Source: Bacillota bacterium
Lineage (GTDB): Bacteria > Bacillota_I > Bacilli_A > Erysipelotrichales > Erysipelotrichaceae
NCBI GenBank assembly: GCA_023426935.1
Contig: JAEZBR010000068.1
Coordinates: 1 to 29,197 of the forward strand
DNA length: 29,197 nucleotides
Reading direction: 5' to 3'
Each line of letters opens with the position of its first letter. Positions within the stretch are counted from its first letter, which is position 1. The position numbers were made by a program, and so were the translations under genes. The notes below the pieces were generated by a model, which was given only the letters and a program-made list of their open reading frames with translations, had not been told where the DNA came from and searched no databases. Of the stretch, positions 1-8,577 are shown piece by piece.

Positions 1-957
1 GTTGAGTGTATTGCCAATGCGCAATCAACGCATGTTAACAAGATGTTTTTATCCAGTAACCGAGATCTAAGACAGAGTTATGTTTTCTCGGAAGGATTTG
101 TTGGAGTCGTGGCTGCGAAGGATGGTAAGAATAAGTTCTCCTACACTGGAGTTTCCGGCCAGGAAGGTCCGGAGATTTTCAGTCAACTAAAAGAAAAAGG
201 TTTAGAAGCCGGTAAGGTGGCGGAAGAATTATTATCCGCACAAGAAGTTATTCCGGGTGAATATGAAGTCATCACCAGTCCGGAAGTAACCGGTCTTATT
301 GCGCATGAAGCATTTGGTCATGGCGTTGAAATGGATATGTTTGTTAAGGATCGGGCTTTAGGTAAAGAATATATCAATAAGCGAGTTGGTTCGGATCTAG
401 TCACGATGCATGAAGGTGCAAAGTGTGCCAAGGATTGTACTTCCTATGCATTCGATGATGAAGGAACCTTAGCGGGTGATGTCATCGAGATCGATAAGGG
501 AATCTTAAAGACCGGGATTTGCGATGCGTTGAGTGCGTTACGTTTAGGGATTGAACCTACCGGTAACGGCAAGCGTCAGAGTTTCGATCATAAAGTTTAT
601 ACCCGAATGACGAATACGTTATTCGATTCCGGAAGTGATACTTTGGAAGATATGATTAAATCAATCAAACATGGTTATCTGTTGGAAGGCATGGAGTCAG
701 GAATGGAAGATCCTAAACATTGGGGGATTCAATGTATCATTGAACGTGGTCGGGAGATTGTGGATGGCAAGCTGACTGGGAAAATTATTACCCCGGTAGT
801 TATGACCGGTTATGTCCCTGATTTACTAGGGTCAATCTCAATGGTCAGTGGTGATCGGGAAGTGTTCGGAAACGGGATGTGCGGTAAAGGACACAAGGAA
901 TGGGTCAAGGTCGCCGATGGTGGACCATACTTAAAAGCGAAAGCGAGGTTAGGTTAA
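1..957 (+). CDS. tldD: TldD-type zinc metalloprotease, 5' end outside the window
   Basis: This is the C-terminal part of TldD, the catalytic subunit of the TldD/TldE protease, a cytoplasmic complex that degrades or trims unfolded or modified peptides. The reading frame is open from base 1, so the true start lies upstream; the ATG at 43 is internal. The zinc site HEAFGH is encoded at 304-321 and followed by GVEMD, as expected for the HExxxH motif of the family. The C-terminus has the glycine-rich run typical of TldD (MCGKGHKEW, then ADGGPYLKAKARLG). The stop overlaps the next start (TAATG), so it is translationally coupled to its partner tldE. About 318 codons are visible, against roughly 460-480 for a full-length protein. 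Confidence 0.93.
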   Translation, partial: VECIANAQSTHVNKMFLSSNRDLRQSYVFSEGFVGVVAAKDGKNKFSYTGVSGQEGPEIFSQLKEKGLEAGKVAEELLSAQEVIPGEYEVITSPEVTGLIAHEAFGHGVEMDMFVKDRALGKEYINKRVGSDLVTMHEGAKCAKDCTSYAFDDEGTLAGDVIEIDKGILKTGICDALSALRLGIEPTGNGKRQSFDHKVYTRMTNTLFDSGSDTLEDMIKSIKHGYLLEGMESGMEDPKHWGIQCIIERGREIVDGKLTGKIITPVVMTGYVPDLLGSISMVSGDREVFGNGMCGKGHKEWVKVADGGPYLKAKARLG

Positions 958-2237
958 TGTTAGAAATGATTAAGAAGATTCTCGACTATACCGAGATCGA
1001 CGGTTATGAGATTAGAGATACCAAGATCCATGGTTGGGAATTCTACTATATTCGTCATAAGTTAGATCAGAATCGGGCTAAGGATATCGAAATGATTCGG
1101 GTTAAAGTATTTAAAAAACTCGATGATGGTAAATATTTAGGCAGTGCTTCCGGCGAAATCTTCGCTTCCGCCTCAAAGGAAGAAGCGGAAAGAGTTATTC
1201 AAGGATTAGTAATGAAAGCGTCTTTAGTTAAGAATCCGGCCTACGAGTTAGTAAAGCCGAATGCCCAGTTGCCTTACCAGCACCATCCGGTAAATATCGA
1301 AAACAACGTTAAGGATTACATCGAAGCGTTGAATTCGGTACCGGAGACCGGAAGTGAAGATCTTAATTCCTACGAGATTTTCGCCAACGATATTACGGTT
1401 ACCATTCTTAATTCCGAAGGAGTAAATGTGACTTATGAGTATCCTAGCAGTATGGTCGAAGTAGTCGTTAATGCCCGCAAGGATGCGCATGAGATTGAAC
1501 TATATCGGATGTATCAGGGTGGCAGTTGTGATAAAGCTTCCTTAGTCAAAGACATTACCGAAACCTTACATTATGGTAAAGATAAATTAGTGGCGGTGAA
1601 TACTCCGGAATTGAATAAAGCGCCAGTCATCTTCTCCACGGATGCAGCGATTCGAATCTATGAATATTACGCTTCCAAGACTAGTGCGGCTAATAAGTAC
1701 CAGAAACTATCTGATTGGGAGATTGGAAAGCCAATCATCGATCAGGTAAACGGCGACAAAGTTACGATTAGCGGCGTTCATGAATTAGCGAACTCCAGCT
1801 GTAATTATCCTTACGATGCGGAGGGCTCTTTGATTATTGATAAATGTTTAGTCAAAGATAATGTTCCTCAAAGTTTCTGGGGTGATCGTCAATTCTCCCA
1901 ATATTTAGGCTTAAAGGATTCCAGCTCTCTTTCAAACTTCAAAGTTGAACCGGGTAGCAAGTCCGAAAGTGAATTACGTAAAGGTGATTATTTAGAAATC
2001 GTTGAATTCTCCGATTTCCAAGTCAATGCGATGATTGGGAATATTGCCGGGGAAATAAGACTAGGTTATTGGCATCATGACGGAAAAGTTACGATTGTTT
2101 CCGGTGGCAGTGTTTCCGGCAATATGAGTAATTTAATTAAAGACATGTATTTGTCCAAAGAACTTAAACAATATAATAACTGGTTAATTCCGGCAGCTAC
2201 TAGGATGGAAGAAGTTATTATTACCGGGATTAAGTAA
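957..2237 (+). CDS. tldE: TldE/PmbA-type metalloprotease partner subunit
   Basis: 426-residue homologue of TldE/PmbA, the partner that forms the TldD/TldE heterodimeric protease. It has the family fold but no HExxxH zinc motif, which fits the non-catalytic subunit. Recognisable stretches are the GSCDKASLV region and the C-terminal GEIRLGYWHHDGK and TIVSGGSVSGNMSNL segments. The start at 957 is preferred because it overlaps the tldD stop and has an AGGTTAGG ribosome site just upstream. An in-frame ATG at 900 lies inside tldD without comparable support. The short glycine-rich C-terminus is typical. Co-transcription with tldD is near certain; the actual substrate cannot be read from the sequence. 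Confidence 0.9.
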   Translation: MLEMIKKILDYTEIDGYEIRDTKIHGWEFYYIRHKLDQNRAKDIEMIRVKVFKKLDDGKYLGSASGEIFASASKEEAERVIQGLVMKASLVKNPAYELVKPNAQLPYQHHPVNIENNVKDYIEALNSVPETGSEDLNSYEIFANDITVTILNSEGVNVTYEYPSSMVEVVVNARKDAHEIELYRMYQGGSCDKASLVKDITETLHYGKDKLVAVNTPELNKAPVIFSTDAAIRIYEYYASKTSAANKYQKLSDWEIGKPIIDQVNGDKVTISGVHELANSSCNYPYDAEGSLIIDKCLVKDNVPQSFWGDRQFSQYLGLKDSSSLSNFKVEPGSKSESELRKGDYLEIVEFSDFQVNAMIGNIAGEIRLGYWHHDGKVTIVSGGSVSGNMSNLIKDMYLSKELKQYNNWLIPAATRMEEVIITGIK

Positions 2238-2240
2238 CTA

Positions 2241-3473
2241 ATGTCATACTCTTTCGATTTATACGCCAATCCCCAGAAGGTTGATCAGTTTGTGGATAAT
2301 CACCCCAACGGATCCTTATTACAACAATCATCTTGGTCACAGATCAAAGATAACTGGGGGCATCGAATTGTGGCCGTTACTGAGAATGATCAGATTGTGG
2401 CCAGTGCTTTAGTGTTAATCAAAAAGATGCCTTTAGGGTATAAACTTTATTATTTACCCCGGGGTCCGATTCTCGACTTTTCTAATCACGAATTAGTTAA
2501 ATTCTTTTTTACTGAGTTAGGAAAAGTCGCAAAGAAAGATAAAGCGATTTGTATTAAATTCGATCCGTTAGTCTTGCATGATGTTAGACAACCCAGTGAA
2601 TTGGCCGGCTATGATACCTTGGACGATACGACCAAATTTTTAAAGTCGATCGGAATGAAACATCATGGCTATAATTTGAAAATGAGTGAAGCATCGCAAC
2701 CTCGAACCTTGGCAGTTGTTCATTATGACGATATTACCCAGATGAAACCGAAACTTAATTATTATCTTAAGCATGCTTTAAATCTTGGCTTAGAAGTAAC
2801 AAGAGTCGGTAGAGAAGGGGTTAAAACTTTTGCCCAATTAGAAGCGAAGACCGGTCAACGAAAAAATATTTCTTTACGTAGTGAAGAATATTTCCGCAAG
2901 ATAATGGAAGTATACGATGATCAAGCGTTGATTACTTTAGCTAGTTTAAATATTCCCAAAGCGATTAATACGGCACAGCAGAACTTAGATAAAATTCGTA
3001 AGCAGTTGGAACGGCCGACTTTAAGCGAGGGACAAAAAAAAGACTTGATTGATAAAACTTCAACATATCAGAATGACATTAAAGAATTGACATCGAAACA
3101 AAAAACATTTGGTGATCAGCCGTTAGTATCTGGGTGTCTAATAATCCGCAGCGATAATCTCTCGGAATTATTATATGCCGGAATGGATGAAAACTTTATG
3201 GCGATTAGAAGTAACAATTCTTTTATGGATGCCCTAAACTGGGCGCAGGAACAAGGTTGTAAACTCTGTGACTTAGGTGGTGTGGAAGGAAAAATCGATG
3301 ATGGTTTAGCAATCTCTAAATCTTTATATCAACCGCGTTTCGAATCATACATCGGAGAATTTGACTATCCGTTAATGCCACTAAGATATAAATTATTTAC
3401 TAAAGCTTTACCAATGGCGAGAAACTTTATGTATCATAAAGCCCAAAGACAGCGGGAAAAAGAAAAGGATTAA
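2241..3473 (+). CDS. FemAB/MurM-family aminoacyltransferase (peptidoglycan interpeptide bridge)
   Basis: 410-residue FemX/FemAB/MurM-type protein. Members use aminoacyl-tRNA to add amino acids to the lysine of lipid-linked peptidoglycan precursor at the cytoplasmic membrane face. Visible features: an N-terminal GNAT-like half with LLQQSSWSQIKDNWGHR and KLYYLPRGPILDF; a helical arm at about residues 240-295, rich in K/E/Q/L, matching the antiparallel coiled coil that interrupts the second GNAT domain in this family; and the C-terminal NNSFMDALNWAQEQGCKLCDLGGVEG block. It starts 3 nt after tldE. Which amino acid is added cannot be decided here, so no gene symbol is given. Confidence 0.9.
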   Translation: MSYSFDLYANPQKVDQFVDNHPNGSLLQQSSWSQIKDNWGHRIVAVTENDQIVASALVLIKKMPLGYKLYYLPRGPILDFSNHELVKFFFTELGKVAKKDKAICIKFDPLVLHDVRQPSELAGYDTLDDTTKFLKSIGMKHHGYNLKMSEASQPRTLAVVHYDDITQMKPKLNYYLKHALNLGLEVTRVGREGVKTFAQLEAKTGQRKNISLRSEEYFRKIMEVYDDQALITLASLNIPKAINTAQQNLDKIRKQLERPTLSEGQKKDLIDKTSTYQNDIKELTSKQKTFGDQPLVSGCLIIRSDNLSELLYAGMDENFMAIRSNNSFMDALNWAQEQGCKLCDLGGVEGKIDDGLAISKSLYQPRFESYIGEFDYPLMPLRYKLFTKALPMARNFMYHKAQRQREKEKD

Positions 3474-3493
3474 ACTCCTAATAGAAAGAAACG

Positions 3494-4036
3494 ATGAAGA
3501 CAACTAAAAAATGGATTTACAGCGGATTATTCCTAGCGCTAGCGATGATCCTGCCTTTTCTTACCGGTCAGATTCCTTCGATCGGTAATATGTTACTACC
3601 GATGCATTTACCAGCTTTCCTGTGCGGGCTAATTTGTGGTTTTCCTTATGGTGCCTTAGTAGGGTTTATCTCTCCTTTATTAAGGTATGTCTTATTTGGA
3701 ATGCCGCCGATCTTTCCGACAGGGATCGCAATGGCTTTTGAACTATTAACTTATGGCTTAGTATCCGGACTAGTTTATTCGCGGTTTAAACATCAGAATT
3801 TAAAAGCCGTATATCTAAGTTTAATTACCGCAATGCTTGCCGGTCGAATTGTCTGGGGCTTAGCGACTTGGTTACTCTTAGGATATAGCGGTAAGAGTTT
3901 TACCTTAACGATGTTTATGACTTCCGGTTTTGTAACCGGACTACCGGGGATCATTCTTCAATTGATTCTGATTCCGGCAATTATGATCGTTTTGAATAAG
4001 ACCAGATTAATTAAGTTTAGTACGGAGAAACAATAG
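3494..4036 (+). CDS. ECF transporter S component, substrate unknown
   Basis: 180-residue integral membrane protein with five to six predicted hydrophobic helices. It resembles the substrate-binding S component of energy-coupling-factor vitamin importers. Characteristic stretches are the GNMLLPMHLPAFLCGLICG segment followed by GFISPLLR and a FPTGIAMAFELLTYGLVSG block. An S component needs a shared EcfT and two EcfA ATPases; none is in this window, so it would belong to the group II type that uses a module encoded elsewhere. The substrate is not identifiable. It directly abuts the next kinase gene, which hints (inference only) that the transported compound might be phosphorylated by that enzyme. 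Confidence 0.8.
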   Translation: MKTTKKWIYSGLFLALAMILPFLTGQIPSIGNMLLPMHLPAFLCGLICGFPYGALVGFISPLLRYVLFGMPPIFPTGIAMAFELLTYGLVSGLVYSRFKHQNLKAVYLSLITAMLAGRIVWGLATWLLLGYSGKSFTLTMFMTSGFVTGLPGIILQLILIPAIMIVLNKTRLIKFSTEKQ

Positions 4037-4606
4037 ATGGAATTCAATTCTTTAGTTAAACTGATTCAGCAGAAAAGCAATGGTCATGAACTATTTTTAG
4101 TCGCAATCGATGGTTGTACCGCTTCCGGTAAAACAACCTTGGCGGAAAGAATGGCAATTGTTATGAATGCTCCGATTATTCACTTGGATGATTTTTATCA
4201 ACCGAACAAGACTGAAGAAAGATTAAGTCAACCCGGTGGTAATTGTGACCATGAACGTTTCGAATCAGAAGTCCTGATTCCGTTAAAAAAGAGCGGAGAA
4301 GTTTCTTACCGTCCTTATGACTGTCAGAGAGATGCTTATCTTGAACCGATAAAAATAATGAAAAGCAAGATTATAATTGTCGAAGGAAGCTATGCATTAT
4401 ATCCTTCCTTAAGCAAATATTATGATTTCAGAATCTTTCTTACTTTGGATCCAAAATTACAGTTAGAGCGTCTAAAAATCCGCAATCCTCAACAATATGA
4501 CACTTTCGTTTCAGAATGGATACCGTTAGAGGAAAAGTATTTTGAAGCTTGCCAACCGCAACAACATTGCGATTTGGTGATTGATAATATCGTTAATCAA
4601 ATTTAA
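4037..4606 (+). CDS. Uridine-kinase-like P-loop kinase
   Basis: 189-residue P-loop kinase of the uridine kinase/phosphoribulokinase group. Walker A is GCTASGKT (residues 26-33), the substrate-site acidic pair is in HLDDFYQP (D51, D52), and an IIIVEGSYAL strand corresponds to the IVEG motif of uridine kinases. It is shorter than classical Udk (about 205-215 aa), so uridine/cytidine is only the best guess; a vitamin or other nucleoside is possible. The start codon follows the previous stop with no gap, and GGAG lies within the end of the ECF gene, so the two are co-translated. A small terminator-like hairpin follows. Confidence 0.8.
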   Translation: MEFNSLVKLIQQKSNGHELFLVAIDGCTASGKTTLAERMAIVMNAPIIHLDDFYQPNKTEERLSQPGGNCDHERFESEVLIPLKKSGEVSYRPYDCQRDAYLEPIKIMKSKIIIVEGSYALYPSLSKYYDFRIFLTLDPKLQLERLKIRNPQQYDTFVSEWIPLEEKYFEACQPQQHCDLVIDNIVNQI

Positions 4607-4625
4607 GCCCATTAGGGCTTTTATT
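4605..4625 (+). terminator. Small intrinsic terminator after the kinase gene
   Basis: AAGCCC-ATTA-GGGCTT forms a 6-bp stem with a 4-nt loop, followed by a short T-rich tract (TTATT). It overlaps the kinase stop codon. The stem is short and the T tract is interrupted, so termination is probably partial. It separates the tldD operon from the importer operon. Confidence 0.55.
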
Positions 4626-4636
4626 GGATAAACGGG

Positions 4637-4665
4637 TACATATTTTAAGTAAAATAGCTTATAAT
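4637..4665 (+). promoter_or_regulatory. Promoter of the nucleoside importer operon
   Basis: A perfect -10 box TATAAT is at 4660-4665, with a weak -35 candidate TACATA at 4637-4642 (17-bp spacing). Just downstream of the expected start, 4676-4694 holds AGCTA...TAGCT around the 8-bp palindrome TAGCGCTA (4679-4686). This is in a position where a repressor could act, but no regulator is known for it. The ribosome site GGGGAG precedes the ATG at 4712. Confidence 0.5.
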
Positions 4666-4711
4666 TATGAAAATGAGCTAGCGCTATCATAGCTAAAAAG
4701 GGGAGCGTAAC

Positions 4712-6253
4712 ATGGAAGATTACATCATTGAGATGAATCACATCACGAAAACTTTCCCAGGGATCAAAGCCAATGATGATATTACTTTGACCTTAAAAAA
4801 GGGCGAAATACACGCGCTTTTGGGAGAAAATGGGGCTGGAAAATCAACCCTGATGTCGGTTTTGTTCGGATTGTACCAACCTGACGGCGGAGAGATTCGC
4901 AAGAATGGGGAAGTAGTCAAGATTAATAATCCGAATGATGCCACGGCTTTAGGAATCGGCATGGTACATCAGCATTTTATGCTGGTCGATGTCTTTAGTG
5001 TTTTAGACAATATTATCTTAGGAAGAGAAACAACTAAAGGTGGTTTCCTTTCCGTCGATCAAGCTCGGAAGAAAGTACTGGACCTTAGTGAAAAGTATGG
5101 CTTGAAAGTCGACGTGGATGCCAAGGTGGAAGATATTTCCGTTGGTATGCAGCAGAGAGTCGAAATACTAAAGATGTTATACCGTGATAACGAGATTCTG
5201 ATATTTGATGAGCCGACAGCAGTTTTAACACCGCAGGAGATTATCGAATTGATGGATACGATGAAGGGATTTGCCAAAGAAGGAAAATCAATTCTTTTTA
5301 TCACTCACAAATTAGAAGAAATTATGGCGGTTGCGGACCGAGTAACGGTTCTAAGAAGAGGAAAATTAGTTTCTACTTTGAATGTTAAGGATACGACCAA
5401 GGAAGAATTATCCAAGATGATGGTTGGAAGAGTCGTAAACTTCGAGGTTGCGAAAAAAGATATCAAGCAAGGTGAACCAGTACTGAAAGTTGAACATCTG
5501 GTCGTTCCTTCGCATGTTCATCATCAGAATAATGCGGTCAAAGATGTCAGCTTCACGGTTCATAAAGGTGAGATTGTTTGCTTAGCCGGAATCGAAGGCA
5601 ATGGCCAAACGGAATTAGTCTATGCGCTAACCGGACTAGCCCAGGCAACCGGCGGAACGATTCTATTAAACGGCAAGGATATCACACATGAGCCGATTAG
5701 ACAGCGTTCAGTCGACGGCATGAGTCATATTCCGGAAGATCGGCATAAATATGGTCTCGTCTTGGACTTTAGCTTGGCGGATAATCTGATCTTAGAAAAA
5801 TACTGGACACCGGAATTCCAACATAACGGTTTTATCAATAAACCGGCAGTTAAGACTTATGGTGACCGCTTGATTAAACAATACGATATTCGTAGTTCCC
5901 AAGGTGGTAATACGATTGCCCGTTCAATGTCCGGTGGCAACCAACAGAAAGCGATTGTCGCTCGAGAAATCGAACAGGATCCGGATCTCTTAATTGCGGT
6001 TCAGCCGACCCGAGGCTTGGATGTCGGGGCAATCGAGTATATTCATAATCAGTTGGTAGCTCAACGGGATGCCGGAAAGGCCGTTTTATTAGTCAGCTTG
6101 GAACTGGAAGAAGTTTTGTCCGTTCCGGATCGGATCTTAGTTATTTATAACGGGGGCATTACCGGCGAATTCAAAGGCGGAAAAGTTACCGAAGATGAAT
6201 TAGGACTGTATATGGCAGGTGCCAAGCATATGGAACATAAGGAGGCCGAGTAA
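4712..6253 (+). CDS. Nucleoside/simple-sugar ABC importer, tandem ATPase (NupO/RbsA type)
   Basis: 513-residue cytoplasmic ATPase with two ABC domains, the layout used by carbohydrate and nucleoside importers that work with BMP-family lipoproteins (NupNOPQ-like). Domain 1 has Walker A GENGAGKS (residues 38-45), the unusual signature SVGMQQRVEIL and Walker B ILIFDEPTA. Domain 2 has the family's degenerate Walker A (GIEGNGQTE, no Lys), a signature MSGGNQQK and AVQPTRGLD where the catalytic Glu is replaced. One canonical and one degenerate site is normal for this family. It is followed 1 nt later by the first permease. The link to the two permeases and the downstream BMP lipoprotein makes a nucleoside substrate most likely. 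Confidence 0.92.
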   Translation: MEDYIIEMNHITKTFPGIKANDDITLTLKKGEIHALLGENGAGKSTLMSVLFGLYQPDGGEIRKNGEVVKINNPNDATALGIGMVHQHFMLVDVFSVLDNIILGRETTKGGFLSVDQARKKVLDLSEKYGLKVDVDAKVEDISVGMQQRVEILKMLYRDNEILIFDEPTAVLTPQEIIELMDTMKGFAKEGKSILFITHKLEEIMAVADRVTVLRRGKLVSTLNVKDTTKEELSKMMVGRVVNFEVAKKDIKQGEPVLKVEHLVVPSHVHHQNNAVKDVSFTVHKGEIVCLAGIEGNGQTELVYALTGLAQATGGTILLNGKDITHEPIRQRSVDGMSHIPEDRHKYGLVLDFSLADNLILEKYWTPEFQHNGFINKPAVKTYGDRLIKQYDIRSSQGGNTIARSMSGGNQQKAIVAREIEQDPDLLIAVQPTRGLDVGAIEYIHNQLVAQRDAGKAVLLVSLELEEVLSVPDRILVIYNGGITGEFKGGKVTEDELGLYMAGAKHMEHKEAE

Positions 6254-6254
6254 G

Positions 6255-7406
6255 ATGGAGGATAAACGACCGGTAGTAAAACAAAAGAAATCTTTGACTG
6301 GTTCAATCGATTTCTTATCCAGTATTATCGCAATTTTGATGGGCTTATTATTCGGAACAATTTTGTTACTATGTTTCAATCCGACTCATGCTTTTGAAGG
6401 TTTAACAAACTTATTATCGACGGGCTTTTCTTCACCGGAAAAATTCGCTAAAGTTCTTTATCAAGCGGCTCCGTTAATGATGTGCGGATTATCCGTAGGC
6501 ATTGCGTTTAAAACCAACCTATTCAATATCGGAGCATCCGGACAGTATATGATCGGTGCGATGTGTGCTTTGATCGGAGCCTTAGCCTTCAAGATGCCTT
6601 GGTATATGTGTTTGATTATGTCGATGGTTGGCGGCGGTATCTGGGGACTATTCCCAGGACTATTCAAAGCATTGTTCAATGTAAATGAAGTTATCACCGC
6701 CATTATGTTTAACTGGATCGGCTTGTTTACGATGAATGTAGTTATTTCTAATATTCCGACGATGTTGGCCGGATATTATGGTTCTGCCGTCAATAATCGG
6801 ACCGGTGATCTCACGGCCGCTAATCCCGGAGCGATTATTCCTCGCTTAGGCTTGGATAAACTGATGAATTCAAATTACATGAATATTTCCATTTTCATTA
6901 CCATTATCATGGCAATCATTATTCATATTATTTTGAATAAAACGACTTTCGGTTATGAATTAAAAGCTTGCGGTTATAATCGGGATGCTGCTCAATATGC
7001 CGGGGTAAATTCCAAGCGGAATATTATCATTACCATGGTCATCTCCGGAGCTTTAGCCGGACTTGGCGGAGCAATTTTCTATCTGGCCGGCACGGCTCAA
7101 TATACGATTGAGAAGAATTTGCTGGGTATGGGATTCGATGGAATCTCCGTTGCACTATTGGCTAATTCCAGTCCCTTAGGTACGATTCTTTCGGCCTTGT
7201 TTATTTCTTATATCCGAGTCGGAGGGCAGGCAATGCAACCGACCTTTGCGACTGAATATGTCGATATTATCTTAGGTGTTATCATTTACTTCTCGGCCTT
7301 CTCCTTATTGATGAAGAATGTGATTGTTAAGATTCTCAAACGTAAGAAGAAAGAAAAAGAAGAAATACCCCCGAATGCAATTCCTTCGGGAAAGGAGGAC
7401 CAATAA
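6255..7406 (+). CDS. Nucleoside ABC importer permease 1 (NupP type)
   Basis: 383-residue inner-membrane permease of the BPD_transp_2 (branched-chain/ribose/nucleoside) family, with about nine to ten hydrophobic helices. Diagnostic stretches are the FKTNLFNIGASGQYMIGA block, NEVITAIMFNWI, and the cytoplasmic coupling region ELKACGYNRDAAQYAGVN. The start at 6255 is chosen because AAGGAGG (6239-6245) sits 9 nt upstream; an in-frame ATG at 6219 lies inside the ATPase gene without this site. The C-terminus is very lysine/glutamate rich (KRKKKEKEE). It heterodimerises with the next gene product to form the channel. Confidence 0.92.
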   Translation: MEDKRPVVKQKKSLTGSIDFLSSIIAILMGLLFGTILLLCFNPTHAFEGLTNLLSTGFSSPEKFAKVLYQAAPLMMCGLSVGIAFKTNLFNIGASGQYMIGAMCALIGALAFKMPWYMCLIMSMVGGGIWGLFPGLFKALFNVNEVITAIMFNWIGLFTMNVVISNIPTMLAGYYGSAVNNRTGDLTAANPGAIIPRLGLDKLMNSNYMNISIFITIIMAIIIHIILNKTTFGYELKACGYNRDAAQYAGVNSKRNIIITMVISGALAGLGGAIFYLAGTAQYTIEKNLLGMGFDGISVALLANSSPLGTILSALFISYIRVGGQAMQPTFATEYVDIILGVIIYFSAFSLLMKNVIVKILKRKKKEKEEIPPNAIPSGKEDQ

Positions 7407-8375
7407 ATGAATATTTTCGCGGACATTTTAGGATCGACCATCCTCTTTGCGGTTCCCTTATTGTTAGTAGCTTTAGGCGGCATGTTCTCAGAACATGGCG
7501 GAGTTATCAATATTGCTTTAGAAGGTATTATGATTATCGGCGGATTATGCAGCTGCTTATTCTTAAAGTTTGCGACTGGGTTTGGTTTGCCGGCCAATCA
7601 ATTAACGATGTTCTTGGCAATTTTAGTTGCCGGAATATCCGGAATGATTTATTCCTTAGCTCTTGCCTTTGCGGCAATCAACTTGAAAGCTAATCAAACA
7701 ATAGGTGGTACCGCCCTTAACATTATCGCTCCGGCCTTCTCCGTAATCTTGGCTTGGGCAATCCAAGGACAAGGGAATACCGATATTCAATTCCCAACTT
7801 GGATCAGAATGGCAACCTTAAGTGCCAATCCTAATTTCTTCGAAATTGTTTTCGTTAAGAATCTATATTTAACGACTCCGATTGCGATTGTACTTTTTAT
7901 CATCAGTTATATTGTCATGTATAAGACTAAATTCGGACTCCGGTTAAGAGCGTGCGGCGAACATCCACAAGCAGCGGATAGTGTCGGAATCAATGTGGCC
8001 AAGATGCGTTATGCCGGCACCTTGATTTCAGGCTTCCTTGCCGGTATCGGCGGCTTAGCTTTCACTATTTCAGCGGGCAGCGGTTTCGCTTCGACGGTTG
8101 CCGGATATGGTTTCTTAGGTTTAGCCGTTATGATCTTCGGTAACTGGAAACCATTATCGATCTTAGGTGCATCCTTATTCTTCTCTTTGTTCAAAGTTAT
8201 CGGAGCTTATGCTTCCTCGATTCCGTTCTTACCGGATCTTTCCGGGGTAAAGAATTCGACGTATATCTATCAGATGATCCCCTATATCGTAACGATGATC
8301 TTGCTGATCTTTACTTCCAAGCGATCTAAAGCACCTAAAGCGGAAGGAATACCTTACGATAAGGGAATGCGCTAA
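7407..8375 (+). CDS. Nucleoside ABC importer permease 2 (NupQ type)
   Basis: 322-residue second permease of the same family. Typical motifs are the N-terminal EHGGVINIALEGIM, NQTIGGTALNIIAP, and the coupling region GLRLRACGEHPQAADSVGIN. It begins directly after the stop of permease 1, with a strong AAAGGAGG ribosome site (7391-7398). The two permeases plus the tandem ATPase form the complete membrane module. A strong terminator follows, so the binding lipoprotein further downstream is transcribed separately. Confidence 0.93.
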   Translation: MNIFADILGSTILFAVPLLLVALGGMFSEHGGVINIALEGIMIIGGLCSCLFLKFATGFGLPANQLTMFLAILVAGISGMIYSLALAFAAINLKANQTIGGTALNIIAPAFSVILAWAIQGQGNTDIQFPTWIRMATLSANPNFFEIVFVKNLYLTTPIAIVLFIISYIVMYKTKFGLRLRACGEHPQAADSVGINVAKMRYAGTLISGFLAGIGGLAFTISAGSGFASTVAGYGFLGLAVMIFGNWKPLSILGASLFFSLFKVIGAYASSIPFLPDLSGVKNSTYIYQMIPYIVTMILLIFTSKRSKAPKAEGIPYDKGMR

Positions 8376-8383
8376 TAATTTCT

Positions 8384-8411
8384 AAGACGAGTGTAAAGCT
8401 CGTCTTTTTTT
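8384..8411 (+). terminator. Intrinsic terminator between permease and lipoprotein genes
   Basis: AAGACGAG and CTCGTCTT pair as an 8-bp stem around the 7-nt loop 8392-8398, running into a T7 tract. Classic rho-independent terminator. The roughly 100 bases from here to the next promoter are AT-rich, and I see no riboswitch or ORF in them. Confidence 0.88.
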
Positions 8412-8514
8412 GGCATTTTACATCATATTTAGCAATCAATCTCAATTTATGAAATTTATATCCCCCTTGTTACATTACCTTACTTATCTTTCATTTGTTT
8501 ACTATCATTTACTT

Positions 8515-8543
8515 TTGACAAGTGCTAGTGAGGGCTATAAAAT
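8515..8543 (+). promoter_or_regulatory. Strong sigma-A-type promoter of the BMP lipoprotein gene
   Basis: TTGACA (8515-8520, perfect -35), 17-bp spacer, TAAAAT (8538-8543, 5 of 6 consensus). This is the best promoter in the window. It fits the need for substrate-binding lipoprotein in molar excess over the membrane module transcribed upstream. Confidence 0.82.
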
Positions 8544-8552
8544 ATGATTAGA

Positions 8553-8566
8553 GCGGAATAATCCGC
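8553..8566 (+). promoter_or_regulatory. 5'-leader hairpin just before the ribosome site
   Basis: GCGGA-ATAA-TCCGC is a perfect 5-bp stem-loop starting only a few bases after the predicted transcription start and ending directly against the AGGAGGG ribosome site. It could protect the mRNA 5' end or tune initiation. No known regulator motif is recognised. Confidence 0.5.
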
Positions 8567-8577
8567 AGGAGGGAAAA

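Noticed and set aside
900..956. Longer start for tldE
   Set aside because: It would lie inside tldD and encode residues without family similarity; ATG 957 has the overlap junction and the ribosome site.
8412..8514. Possible purine riboswitch upstream of the BMP lipoprotein gene
   Set aside because: The conserved purine-aptamer junction and loop sequences are absent, and the region lies upstream of the promoter, so it is not transcribed with the gene.
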